From the NCBI RefSeq assembly GCF_051020515.1, contig NZ_CP194857.1, positions 1,860,001 through 1,924,000 on the forward strand: DNA of 64,000 nucleotides. The letters run 5' to 3'. Below, one piece after another: positions 8,640 to 16,625 of this stretch; position 1 is the first letter of the stretch; each line of letters starts with the position of its first letter. The DNA comes from CALKWS01 sp051020515. GTDB lineage: Bacteria > Actinomycetota > Actinomycetes > Actinomycetales > Beutenbergiaceae. Below the pieces are notes generated by a model, which saw nothing but the letters and a program-made list of their open reading frames with translations, was not told the DNA's origin and did no database searches. Made by a program: the position numbers and the translations under genes.

Positions 8640-9914
8640 GTGACCCTCATCGTCCAGAAGTTCGGCGGATCGTCGGTGTCCGACGCCGCCAGTATCGCCC
8701 GTGTCGCCAAACGGGTCGTCGACACCAAACGTGCTGGTCACGAGGTGGTCGTCGTCGTCTCCGCGATGGGTGACACGACCGATGAACTGCTGGACCTGGC
8801 CAGGCAGATCAGTCCCAACCCCCCGGCCCGGGAGATGGACATCCTGCTGACCGCCGGGGAACGCATCTCGATGGCGCTGCTGGCGATGGCGATCTCCGAA
8901 CTGGGCGTCAATGCCCAGGCCTTCACCGGACAACAGGCCGGGGTCATCACCGACACCGCGCACGGCAACGCCCGGATCGCCGAGGTCACCCCGAAACGGA
9001 TCCAGGCCAGCGTCGACGGCGGCTCGGTCGCGATCGTGGCCGGGTTCCAGGGCGTCACCCAGACCACCAACGACGTCACCACGCTGGGCCGGGGCGGTTC
9101 GGACACCACCGCGGTGGCACTGGCAGCCGCGCTGCAGGCCGAGGTGTGCGAGATCTACACCGACGTCGACGGCATGTTCACTGCCGATCCCCGGATCGTG
9201 CCCACGGCCCGGCGGATCGAACGCATCTCCACCGAGGAAACACTGGAGATGGCAGCCCACGGCGCCAAGATCCTGCACCTGCGAGCCGTCGAGTACGCTC
9301 GCCGCTACGGCGTCACCCTGCACGTCCGCAGTTCGTTCTCGGAGAACTCCGGCACCCTGGTCACCGATGAAGAACCCGAAGAAGGAAGCATGGAAGACCC
9401 CCTGATCTCCGGCGTCGCACACGACAGGTCCCAGGCGAAGGTGACCGTCATCGACGTACCCGACATCCCCGGTTCGGCCGCCCGAGTGTTCGAGGTGGTC
9501 GCCGCGGCCGGCATCAACCTGGACATGATCGTGCAGAACGTCCCCACCACCAAGGGCAGCGGCGTCACCGACATCTCCTTCACCCTCACCACCGAGCACG
9601 CCGAATCCGCCGCGAACGCGTTGCGCGCCTGCCGGGACGAGATCGGCTACCACGACGTGGTCTTCGACAACGGCGTGGGCAAACTCTCACTCGTCGGCGC
9701 CGGGATGCGATCCCACCCCGGGGTGGCCGCGAAGTTGTTCGGTGCCATCCGCGATGCCGGCATCAACATCGAGATGATCTCCACCTCGGAGATCCGGATC
9801 TCGGTGGTGACCCGGCGGCGGGACCTGGACAAGGCGGTCCGCGCTGTGCACGAGGCGTTCGACCTGGACGCCGATGAGGTCGAGGCCGTGGTCTACGGAG
9901 GGACGGGACGCTGA
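8640..9914 (+). CDS. lysC: Aspartate kinase
   Basis: Aspartokinase phosphorylates L-aspartate, the entry to lysine/DAP, threonine and methionine synthesis and, here, ectoine. Present are the N-terminal motif VQKFGGSSVSD, the TTLGRGGSDTTAVALA substrate region, EIYTDVDGMFTADPR and two C-terminal ACT domains (VIDVPDIPGSAARVFE and VGAGMRSHPGVAAKLF). I use the GTG at 8640, preceded by GGAG, giving 424 aa. An in-frame ATG at 9390 preceded by GAAGGAAG sits where coryneform lysC genes start a separate beta subunit (ACT domains only). asd overlaps the 3' end by one base. Confidence 0.94.
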   Translation: MTLIVQKFGGSSVSDAASIARVAKRVVDTKRAGHEVVVVVSAMGDTTDELLDLARQISPNPPAREMDILLTAGERISMALLAMAISELGVNAQAFTGQQAGVITDTAHGNARIAEVTPKRIQASVDGGSVAIVAGFQGVTQTTNDVTTLGRGGSDTTAVALAAALQAEVCEIYTDVDGMFTADPRIVPTARRIERISTEETLEMAAHGAKILHLRAVEYARRYGVTLHVRSSFSENSGTLVTDEEPEEGSMEDPLISGVAHDRSQAKVTVIDVPDIPGSAARVFEVVAAAGINLDMIVQNVPTTKGSGVTDISFTLTTEHAESAANALRACRDEIGYHDVVFDNGVGKLSLVGAGMRSHPGVAAKLFGAIRDAGINIEMISTSEIRISVVTRRRDLDKAVRAVHEAFDLDADEVEAVVYGGTGR

Positions 9915-10948
9915 TGGGTGTCAACCTGGCAATCGTGGGAGCCACCGGGCAGGTCGGTGAAGTCATGCGCACCCTGCTGGCGGAGCGCAACTTCCCGGCT
10001 GATCGGGTCCGCTTCCTGGCCTCTCCGCGTTCGGCCGGCACCACCCTGCCGTGGGGCGATGAGCAGATCGTGGTGGAGGACAGCACCACAGCCGACGTCG
10101 AGGGCGTGGACATCGCGCTGTTCTCGGCCGGTTCGGGTACCTCCAGGACCCTGGCTCCCCGGTTCGCCGAGGCCGGCGCGGTCGTGGTGGACAACTCCTC
10201 GGCCTTCCGGTCCGACCCCGACGTCCCCCTGGTGGTCTCCGAGGTCAACCCCGAGGCCCTGCGCCACATCCCCAAGGGCATCGTGGCCAACCCCAACTGC
10301 ACCACCATGGCCGCGATGCCGGTGCTCAAGGTGCTGCACTCCGAGGCAGGGCTGCAACGGCTGATCGTCTCGACCTACCAGGCGGTCTCCGGATCCGGGC
10401 TCGCGGGCGTGGACGAACTGCAGACCCAGGCGCGGGCCGCGGCGGAGCAGGATCTGGCCGCCCTGACCCATGACGGGCACGCGTTGAACCTGCCGGAGCC
10501 GGCCACCTACACCGCGCCGATCGCGTTCAACGTGCTGCCCCTGGCCGGTTCCCTGGTCGATGACGGCTCCGGTGAGACCGATGAGGACCAGAAACTGCGC
10601 AACGAGTCCCGCAAGATCCTGGGCCTTCCGGATCTGCTGGTGTCCGGAACCTGCGTGCGGGTGCCGGTATTCACCGGGCACTCGTTGTCCATCAACGCCG
10701 AGTTCGAGCGCCCGATCAGCCCGGAGCGGGCCCGTCAGGTGCTCTCCGGCGCCCCGGGCGTACGGCTGCAGGAGGTACCCACCCCGCTGGATGCGGCTGG
10801 GATCGATGACAGCCTCGTCGGGCGCATCCGCACCGACCCGGGCGTTCCGGACGGTCGCGGGCTCGCGCTGTTCGTGGCGGGTGACAACCTGCGCAAGGGC
10901 GCGGCCCTGAACACCATCCAGATCGCCGAGTTGCTCGCCCAGCGCTGA
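9914..10948 (+). CDS. asd: Aspartate-semialdehyde dehydrogenase
   Basis: This NADPH-dependent enzyme reduces aspartyl phosphate to L-aspartate-4-semialdehyde, the branch-point metabolite for lysine, threonine and methionine, and the direct EctB substrate. The 344-aa sequence has the nucleotide-binding start (LAIVGATGQVGEVMRTLL), the catalytic cysteine in GIVANPNCTTM, STYQAVSGSG and the substrate-binding region around RVPVFTGHS. The ATG at 9914 overlaps the lysC TGA (TGATG), the usual ask-asd arrangement. Confidence 0.95.
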   Translation: MGVNLAIVGATGQVGEVMRTLLAERNFPADRVRFLASPRSAGTTLPWGDEQIVVEDSTTADVEGVDIALFSAGSGTSRTLAPRFAEAGAVVVDNSSAFRSDPDVPLVVSEVNPEALRHIPKGIVANPNCTTMAAMPVLKVLHSEAGLQRLIVSTYQAVSGSGLAGVDELQTQARAAAEQDLAALTHDGHALNLPEPATYTAPIAFNVLPLAGSLVDDGSGETDEDQKLRNESRKILGLPDLLVSGTCVRVPVFTGHSLSINAEFERPISPERARQVLSGAPGVRLQEVPTPLDAAGIDDSLVGRIRTDPGVPDGRGLALFVAGDNLRKGAALNTIQIAELLAQR

Positions 10949-10975
10949 GCCCCGGGACCCGCCGCCGCGCTGGGC
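10937..10975. terminator. Hairpin at the end of asd
   Basis: GCCCAGCGC (10937-10945) is perfectly complementary to GCGCTGGGC (10967-10975). The hairpin overlaps the last asd codons and lies between two convergent genes, so it may serve both. There is no T-tract. Confidence 0.45.
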
Positions 10976-10984
10976 CTGCAGAGG

Positions 10985-12904
10985 CTAGCCGGTGGGCGCC
11001 ACGTGTTCGTGCACGAACACCAATTGAGCGCGCATCTGCGCGATCCGGTCGGTGTCCACATGGGTGCCGTGCCCCAGGTTGTCCACGCTGGTCGAGACGT
11101 GACCGCCCGCGGTGCGCAGCGCCTGGACGTATCCCTCGATCTGGCCGATCGGCCCGCGGGTGTCGTTGCGGGAGGCCACGATCAGCACCGGCGCGCGCAC
11201 CTGGTCCACGTACGTGATCGGGGAGGCCTTGCGGTAGGCCTGCGGCACTTGCTCCGGCGTCCCGCCGAACATGGACCGGTCCCACGCCTGGCGCGCCGCG
11301 GACTCGCTGCGGTAAGCCTCGACGGTGTCGGCCACCGGCGCCACGGCGACGGCGGCCGCCCATCGCTCGGGCTGGGTGCCCAGACCCAGCAGGGTCAGGT
11401 ACCCGCCCCAGCCCTTGCCGGACAGTACCGACCTTCCCGGGTCCAGCACGCCGTCATCGATCAGTGTCTGGTGCACGGCAGCCACGTCGGCGAGCTCAGC
11501 GAACCCGGCGTCGGCGCCCAGCCCCTCGCGCCAGGTGTTGCCGTATCCGGTGGAGCCGCGGAAGTTCACGTTGAGCACGGCCAGGCCGTGATCGACCCAC
11601 GCCGCGGCCTCCGCGTCGAAGGCGTCGGTGTCGTGAGCGTGCGGGCCCCCGTGCAGGCGCACGACCACCGGGTGGGGTTCGCTGACCCCGGGCGGGCGGC
11701 GCAGCAGCGCGTGCACGGCCCCGCCCGGCCCCTCCGCCCAGACGTCGGTCACCGGGACCGACGACGGCGCCCGGGTGCCCACGTGGAGGAGTTCGGCGCC
11801 GGTGCTGGTCGCCGTGACCGAGGGGGGCTCGGCCGCTGAGGACCAGTGTGCCCAGGCATCCTCGTCCGGGCGCGGCGTGGCCGCGGTGACCGTGCCCGAC
11901 CTGGGCCCGACGGCGTGGGTGCGGCCGTCGGAGAGCCGGTAGCGGAACAGCAGGGTGCGGGCACGGTGGTCCACACTCACCAGGAGCGACCGGCCGTCGG
12001 GGGCCCACGAGGCGCCCGCCACGTCGCCCGGCAGGCTCAGGTCCACCGGTCGCTGCAGCGAGTTGGCCACATCCCAGATGAGCAACGCCGGGCTACCGGT
12101 GCGTTCGTGGCGGACCAGGAGCCGGTTGTCCCCGGCGACCGGCGCGAACGATTGCGCCCACAGGCCCAGTCCGGCACCGTCGTCGAGATCCGCCACCACG
12201 GTGCCGGTGTCCCCGCGCACCACCCTGATCGCCGGGTGCAGGGCGTCCCCTCGTTCGGAGTGGCTGATCGCCACCAGGTTCCCGTCCCGGCTCAGTGCGG
12301 CCACCCGGGCGTCCTGGGGGTGGGCGTACAGCGGCACCGGCGCCGTGGCCCCGTAACCGGCTGCGCCCACCAGCACCTGGTGGATCTGGGTGCCGTAACG
12401 CGGATCGGAGCGTCCCACGATCGCGGTGCCGTCGGCGCCCAGCACGAGCCCGGCGTCGTCGTAGGCCGGAGCGAGGTCGAGGGCGCTCTCGTGGCGATGC
12501 AGGGTGGAGCCGAAGGAGTAGCGCGGCGGGGTGGAGCCGAAGGGTTGGCGCCGCCATGTGCCGAACTCGTTGCCGTCGGTGTCGTCGAACCACCAGATCC
12601 ACTGCCCGGTGGGGTCGATCGTGGCGCGGGTGGTGCCGCCGGGACGGTCGGTGGCCCGGACCAGCCGCCCGGTGTCGGACTCGAAGGAGTGCACCTGCAA
12701 TGCGCCCCCGGAACTGGCGATCAGTACCGCCCGCTCCGGGGCCAGGGAGGCCCACTCGGGCAGGAAGACGCGCCCGGCCCGGAAGCGCTGCTCCCAGCGC
12801 GGGGGCGGGTACAGGCCGGCGGGATCAGGTGTGCGGATCGGAATCCTCCGGATCGATCGCCCGGGGTCCGGCTTCCTCGCGGTCCCGGAGCTGGCGGCGC
12901 GCAC
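10985..12904 (-). CDS. S9 family (prolyl oligopeptidase-like) protein lacking the Ser nucleophile
   Basis: The protein has an N-terminal beta-propeller-like region (repeats such as TRATIDPTGQWIWWFDD and GASWAPDGRSLLVSV) and a C-terminal alpha/beta-hydrolase peptidase domain (VVRLHGGPHAHD, NVNFRGSTGYG). The Asp (VASRNDTRGP) and His (LGHGTHVD) of the triad are visible, but the nucleophile elbow reads GKGWGG instead of G-x-S-x-G-G; the Gly codon is at 11411-11413. No signal peptide is seen. The start is uncertain: GTG 12904 would overlap copC by 80 bp, and the first conserved sequence begins near 12830. It may be an inactive homologue or carry a base error. Confidence 0.75.
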   Translation of the reverse strand: MRAASSGTARKPDPGRSIRRIPIRTPDPAGLYPPPRWEQRFRAGRVFLPEWASLAPERAVLIASSGGALQVHSFESDTGRLVRATDRPGGTTRATIDPTGQWIWWFDDTDGNEFGTWRRQPFGSTPPRYSFGSTLHRHESALDLAPAYDDAGLVLGADGTAIVGRSDPRYGTQIHQVLVGAAGYGATAPVPLYAHPQDARVAALSRDGNLVAISHSERGDALHPAIRVVRGDTGTVVADLDDGAGLGLWAQSFAPVAGDNRLLVRHERTGSPALLIWDVANSLQRPVDLSLPGDVAGASWAPDGRSLLVSVDHRARTLLFRYRLSDGRTHAVGPRSGTVTAATPRPDEDAWAHWSSAAEPPSVTATSTGAELLHVGTRAPSSVPVTDVWAEGPGGAVHALLRRPPGVSEPHPVVVRLHGGPHAHDTDAFDAEAAAWVDHGLAVLNVNFRGSTGYGNTWREGLGADAGFAELADVAAVHQTLIDDGVLDPGRSVLSGKGWGGYLTLLGLGTQPERWAAAVAVAPVADTVEAYRSESAARQAWDRSMFGGTPEQVPQAYRKASPITYVDQVRAPVLIVASRNDTRGPIGQIEGYVQALRTAGGHVSTSVDNLGHGTHVDTDRIAQMRAQLVFVHEHVAPTG

Positions 12905-13598
12905 GCACCACCAGGGCCAGCACCATGCCGATACCAGCCAGGGCGAAGATCAACCCCCAGGGGAGCAGCGGCTGGGCTTCGGTCTCGGCGACCTCGTCTG
13001 CGGGGTTCTGGGCATCCGCGCCGGCAGCATCGGCGCCGGCAGCCTCATCCCCGGTGTCGGTGTCACCCGCGCCCTCGCTGGTTCGGGCCTCGTCGTCCTC
13101 GGTGGCATCCTGCGCCGCGTCGCCGGCATCGGGCTCGCTCCCGGCTTCGGGGCCGGTGGCCTCGGCAGCGGTGAAGGTGAACGCCCCGGAGACCGGGTGC
13201 CCATCGGCGGAGACCACCCGCCACTGCGCGGTGTACTCCCCGGCCGGCCGGTCCTCGGTGAGGTCGTGGGTCAGCGTCGGGCCGCTGATCCGGGGGTCAC
13301 CGTCCTGGACCTCGCTTCCGTCGGCGTCGGTGATGAGCACCTCGGCTCCGATCTGCTCGAGGGGCTCGTTGAAGGTCAGCACGATCTCATCGGGCGCCTC
13401 GTTCAGTTCGGCGCCGTCGGCAGGGTCTGACCCGATCAGTTCGGCATGGGCGTGGGCCGGGCTCGACCAGACCAGGGCGGCGGCCAGGACGAGGGCTCCG
13501 ACGACCGCGATGCCGAGGCCGCGGACCAGGCGCACCCACCCGTGTGCAGAGACAGGGTGCGGTGGATGGGCGGGCGCGAGGAGGAAGGCACTACTCAT
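12825..13598 (-). CDS. CopC domain-containing membrane-anchored protein
   Basis: The 257-aa protein starts with a cytoplasmic stretch and a signal/transmembrane segment (GIAVVGALVLAAALVW) cut near AHA, which exposes the N-terminal His (HAELIGSDPADGAEL) typical of CopC copper binding. The CopC beta-sandwich follows (EIVLTFNEPLEQ; WRVVSADGHPVSGAFTFT). After it come a Glu/Asp/Ala-rich linker, one C-terminal transmembrane helix (LPWGLIFALAGIGMVLALVV) and a basic tail. A TAGGCT hexamer 7 nt before the ATG suggests a leaderless mRNA. Role: extracytoplasmic copper binding or delivery, inferred from the family. Confidence 0.85.
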   Translation of the reverse strand: MSSAFLLAPAHPPHPVSAHGWVRLVRGLGIAVVGALVLAAALVWSSPAHAHAELIGSDPADGAELNEAPDEIVLTFNEPLEQIGAEVLITDADGSEVQDGDPRISGPTLTHDLTEDRPAGEYTAQWRVVSADGHPVSGAFTFTAAEATGPEAGSEPDAGDAAQDATEDDEARTSEGAGDTDTGDEAAGADAAGADAQNPADEVAETEAQPLLPWGLIFALAGIGMVLALVVRARRQLRDREEAGPRAIDPEDSDPHT

Positions 13599-13717
13599 GC
13601 CGCCCAGCCTAGTTCGGCCCGGGCGGCCCTGCCCCGGTCCCGCGCGGTGGGCAGGCCCCGCCGCCGGGGCGCTGCCGGGGCGCTGCCGGGGCGCTGCGGG
13701 GGCGTGGCGGGGGCGCC

Positions 13718-14512
13718 TCAGCGCGCGACTCGGCGCGGGAAGAACCAGGCGGTCAGTGCGACCGCCACCGCGATGATGCCCACGCTCCAGGCCAGGGCCA
13801 CGAGCGCCTCAGAGCCCACCGAGCCGCCGGCCAGCGCCGTGCGGATGGTCTCGATGACCGGGGTCACCGGTTGGTGGGTGGCGAAGGGCTGCATCCAGGC
13901 CGGCATCGTCTCGATCGGCGCGAAGGCGCTGGAGGCGTAGGGCAGGAACAGCAGGATGAACCCGTACCCGCTCGCCGCCTGGGGGGATTCGGCAATCAGG
14001 CCGAGCATGGCGAACAGCGCGGTGATAGCCAGGATCCAGAGCGCCACGCTGCCGGTGGCGACGACCCAGCCGAGGATGCCCGCTCCGGGGCGGAAGCCCA
14101 CCGCCACCGCGACGACGACCACGAGCGCGGTGCTGACGAGGTTCCGTGCCAGTGAGGCCAGGGTGTGGCCGGCCAGCACGGTGGCGCTGGGGATCGGCAT
14201 GGTACGCAGCCGGTTCATGGTGCCGGTGGTCATGTCCTGGCTCACCGAGACCCCGGTTCCGGCGGCGCCGAACCCCGCGCAGGTCAGGATGATGCCGGGC
14301 ACCACGTAGGTGAGGTAATCGGTGCGTGCTCCTGCGCCGACGTCCATCGCACCGCCGAAGACGAAGGTGAACAGCAGCAGCATCATCACCGGCAGGATCA
14401 CCGCCATCAGCAGGGACTCCACGTCCCGCATGCTGTGGCGCATGCTGCGCCCCACGAAGATGCTGGAGGCGCGCAGGACGCCGGAGCCGGTGGTCAGGGG
14501 AAACGTGGTCAT
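13718..14512 (-). CDS. ABC-2 type exporter permease, DrrB-like (module A)
   Basis: This is a 264-aa membrane protein with six predicted helices. The N-terminal segment (FVGRSMRHSMRDVESLLMAVILPV), the FVFGGAMDVG stretch after the first helix and the MTTGTMNRLRTMPIPSATVLAG motif are typical of daunorubicin-resistance DrrB-type permeases. Its ATG overlaps the ATPase stop (ATGA). With the ATPase upstream and the divergent TetR gene it forms an inducible exporter, probably for a hydrophobic or cytotoxic compound. Substrate unknown. Confidence 0.85.
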   Translation of the reverse strand: MTTFPLTTGSGVLRASSIFVGRSMRHSMRDVESLLMAVILPVMMLLLFTFVFGGAMDVGAGARTDYLTYVVPGIILTCAGFGAAGTGVSVSQDMTTGTMNRLRTMPIPSATVLAGHTLASLARNLVSTALVVVVAVAVGFRPGAGILGWVVATGSVALWILAITALFAMLGLIAESPQAASGYGFILLFLPYASSAFAPIETMPAWMQPFATHQPVTPVIETIRTALAGGSVGSEALVALAWSVGIIAVAVALTAWFFPRRVAR

Positions 14513-15521
14513 CGCTGTGCTCCTTGGAGTCGGGTGGGGGTATCGCCCGCCGCGTGGGGGCCTGCCGGGACCGGATCGACTGGCGTCGGGTCGGAGGCGT
14601 CGGGGTCGGCCGGGTCCGTATCGACACCCGGTGCGGGTGCCGGCCGGGTGCCGGTCAGGTGCAGGAACGCCTCGTCCATCGTGGGGCGGCGTAGGGACAC
14701 CCTGGCCTCGGGCTGGTTCCTGGCCAGATCGGCCAGGACGTGGGCGACGTGGCCGGCCGAGCCGTCGGTGGGGAACTCGCTGGTCAGGTGCCCCTCGTCG
14801 TCGCGCAGTTGCAGAACGGTGCCTCCCACTCCGGACTTCAGTTCCTCCGGGGTTCCCTGGGCCACGATCGTGCCCCGGTCGAGCACCGAGATCCGCTCGG
14901 CGAGCACGTCGGCCTCCTCCAGGTACTGCGTGGTGAGGAACACGGTGGTCCCGCCTCGGCGAGGGCGCGGATCTGATCCCACAGACCCTGCCGGCTGCGC
15001 GTGTCCAGGCCGGTGGTGGGTTCGTCCAGGAACAGCACCGCCGGGGCGCAGATCATGCTGATGGCCAGGTCGAGACGACGCCGCATCCCTCCGGAGTAGG
15101 TGCTCACCGGCTTACTCGCCGCCTCGGTCAGGTCGAACTGGCGCAGCAGATCGGCTCCGCGGGCGCGTGCGTCTGCGCGGGGCAGGCCCATGAGCCTGCC
15201 CATCATCACCATGTTCTCGGTGCCGGAGAGGAGTTCGTCCACGGCGGCGAACTGACCGGTCAGGCTGATCATGCGCTGCACCGTCCGCCGGTCCCGGGGC
15301 AGGACCCGGCCCAGGATGCGGACGTCGCCGGCGTCGGGTGGGACGAGGGTGGACAGGATGTTGATCAACGTGGTCTTGCCGGCACCGTTGGGGCCGAGCA
15401 GGGCGTGGATGCGCTCATCGACCCGCAGGTCCAGACCGTCCAGGACGGTGTGGGTGCCGTAGGCCTTGCGCAGTCCGGTGACATCGATGGCCGGTGCGGA
15501 TGACGTTACTTGCGTCTGCAT
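14509..15521 (-). CDS. ABC exporter ATPase, DrrA-like (module A; apparent frameshift near 14955)
   Basis: Walker A (GPNGAGKTTLINIL), a DrrA-type signature (TYSGGMRRRLDLAISM) and Walker B (AVLFLDEPTTGLD) are intact. The frame breaks after ALAEAG near 14950-14957 and resumes as GTTVFLTTQYLEEADVLAERIS to a TGA at 14509. The C-terminal region contains the RRPTMDEAFLHLTG motif of DrrA proteins. The start is one of two ATGs, 15521 or 15533; I use 15521, just before the conserved region. It is transcribed divergently from the TetR gene. Confidence 0.85.
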
Positions 15522-15524
15522 TGC

Positions 15525-15569
15525 GTGTGACATAGACAGAGTATGACATACGCAGTGGATGTCGTACAC
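15525..15569. promoter_or_regulatory. Candidate TetR operator between module A genes
   Basis: The gap between drrA-like and tetR contains repeated TGACATA-type sequences: TGACATA at 15528 and 15544, and the inverted TGTCGTA at 15561. TATGACAT (15542-15549) and ATGTCGTA (15559-15566) form an imperfect inverted repeat, and GTATGACATAC (15541-15551) is itself palindromic. The position upstream of the ATPase start fits autoregulation and control of both transcripts. No experiment is implied; this is a pattern call. Confidence 0.5.
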
Positions 15570-15649
15570 AGTCAGTTTCGGAGCCGGGCTCACGGGCACC
15601 GCCGGCACGTGCCACCATTGGGCGATCGGACCCAGCGCAGTGAGGTGGC

Positions 15650-16408
15650 ATGAAGGACACGACCGAGCACGGCATCCCGCGAGTGGTGGCCATCGCCTGG
15701 GGGATGCTCGAGGCGCCCCAGCGCGGGCCGAGTCGCGCGCTGAGCCATGAGCGGATTGTGAGCGCGGCGATCGAGATCGCCGATACCGACGGACTGGCTG
15801 CGGTGACGATGCAGCGGGTGGCGCAGTCGCTGGGGTTCACCACGATGTCGCTGTACCGGTACGTCTCCAGCAAGGACGAACTGCTGACGCTCATGCAGGA
15901 TGCCGCCGTGCAACTGCCCAAGTCCGGCACCTGGCCGCCCCCGGAGGGCTGGCAGGAGGGCCTGCGGCAGTGGGCCGCACACCTGCGCGACATCTACCGG
16001 GCCCGGCCCTGGCTGCTGGAGATCCCGCGTAACGCGATCGCGTTGCTGATGCCCAACTCGATGGAGGTCGCCGACCGGGCGCTCGCGGTGCTGTCGACGG
16101 TGCGGATCACGATGGAGCAGAAGATCGCCGTGGTGCTGAACCTCAGCCTGATGGTGGCTGGGTTCGTCCGGCTGGAGCAGGAACTGACCTCGGCAGAAGA
16201 TCTCACCCTGGATGCCGAGGGCCTGGCCCTGCTCAGCGAAGTCATCACCGATGAGCGCCTGCCCACCCTGGGCCCGATGACCCGGGCAGGGGAGTACGTC
16301 GCCAGACCCGACTCGGGGGAGTCGCAGGACGTCGACGTGGAGTACTCCATGGGCCTGGACTGGATGATCGCCGGCATCGAGCGCTTGGACGCCGCCGCCT
16401 CCGAGTAG
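15650..16408 (+). CDS. TetR/AcrR family regulator (module A)
   Basis: The 252-aa protein has a helix-turn-helix after residue 30: LSHERIVSAAIEIADTDGL, then VTMQRVAQSLGFTTMSLYRYVSSKDELLTLM, a typical TetR N-terminal domain. The C-terminal part resembles the TetR_C domain found next to DrrAB exporters. It probably represses the divergent exporter operon until a ligand binds. The ATG at 15650 follows GTGAGGTGGC. It is distantly similar to the module B regulator at 45033-45803. Confidence 0.88.
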   Translation: MKDTTEHGIPRVVAIAWGMLEAPQRGPSRALSHERIVSAAIEIADTDGLAAVTMQRVAQSLGFTTMSLYRYVSSKDELLTLMQDAAVQLPKSGTWPPPEGWQEGLRQWAAHLRDIYRARPWLLEIPRNAIALLMPNSMEVADRALAVLSTVRITMEQKIAVVLNLSLMVAGFVRLEQELTSAEDLTLDAEGLALLSEVITDERLPTLGPMTRAGEYVARPDSGESQDVDVEYSMGLDWMIAGIERLDAAASE

Positions 16409-16453
16409 GCCCCGGCCCGCACCGCCCCATCGGTACGGGTGTAGGCTGGGCAC

Positions 16454-16516
16454 ATGCGTTGTGCGACCCAGTATTGGTTTAGCGTGTCGGCCCCGGCCGG
16501 CGCGTTGACGAACTGA
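16454..16516 (+). CDS. Aromatic amino-acid leader peptide upstream of DAHP synthase
   Basis: A 20-codon open frame starts with ATG at 16454 and ends with TGA at 16514-16516. It reads MRCATQYWFSV and onward, with Tyr, Trp and Phe codons adjacent at 16472-16480. These are the three end products of the pathway started by the downstream enzyme. A TAGGCT hexamer at 16442-16447 lies 6 nt before the ATG, so the transcript probably starts at or next to the ATG (leaderless). This is the expected design of a ribosome-mediated attenuator leader. Confidence 0.7.
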   Translation: MRCATQYWFSVSAPAGALTN

Positions 16517-16566
16517 CGCGCAACCGGAGCCGACACAAGGCGTGGACCCCCAGGGTCCGCGCCTTT
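16484..16566 (+). promoter_or_regulatory. Attenuator: leader hairpin plus intrinsic-terminator-like stem
   Basis: Directly after the Tyr-Trp-Phe codons, GTGTCGGC (16484-16491) pairs perfectly with GCCGACAC (16529-16536), with an inner GCGCGT/ACGCGC stem (16500-16505 with 16516-16521). Next to it a second stem pairs 16537-16549 with 16553-16565 (13 bp, one G-U), loop CCA, followed by CTTTC. A ribosome stalled on the aromatic codons would cover the first arm. An alternative GGCGCG (16499-16504)/CGCGCC (16558-16563) pairing could compete with the terminator stem. I cannot compute which fold wins. Confidence 0.6.
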
Positions 16567-16625
16567 CGCCATTCATGAGGCGGTCGCTCCGGTCAGGGCG
16601 GTCCGCCCGAACCGAGAGGACCCCC

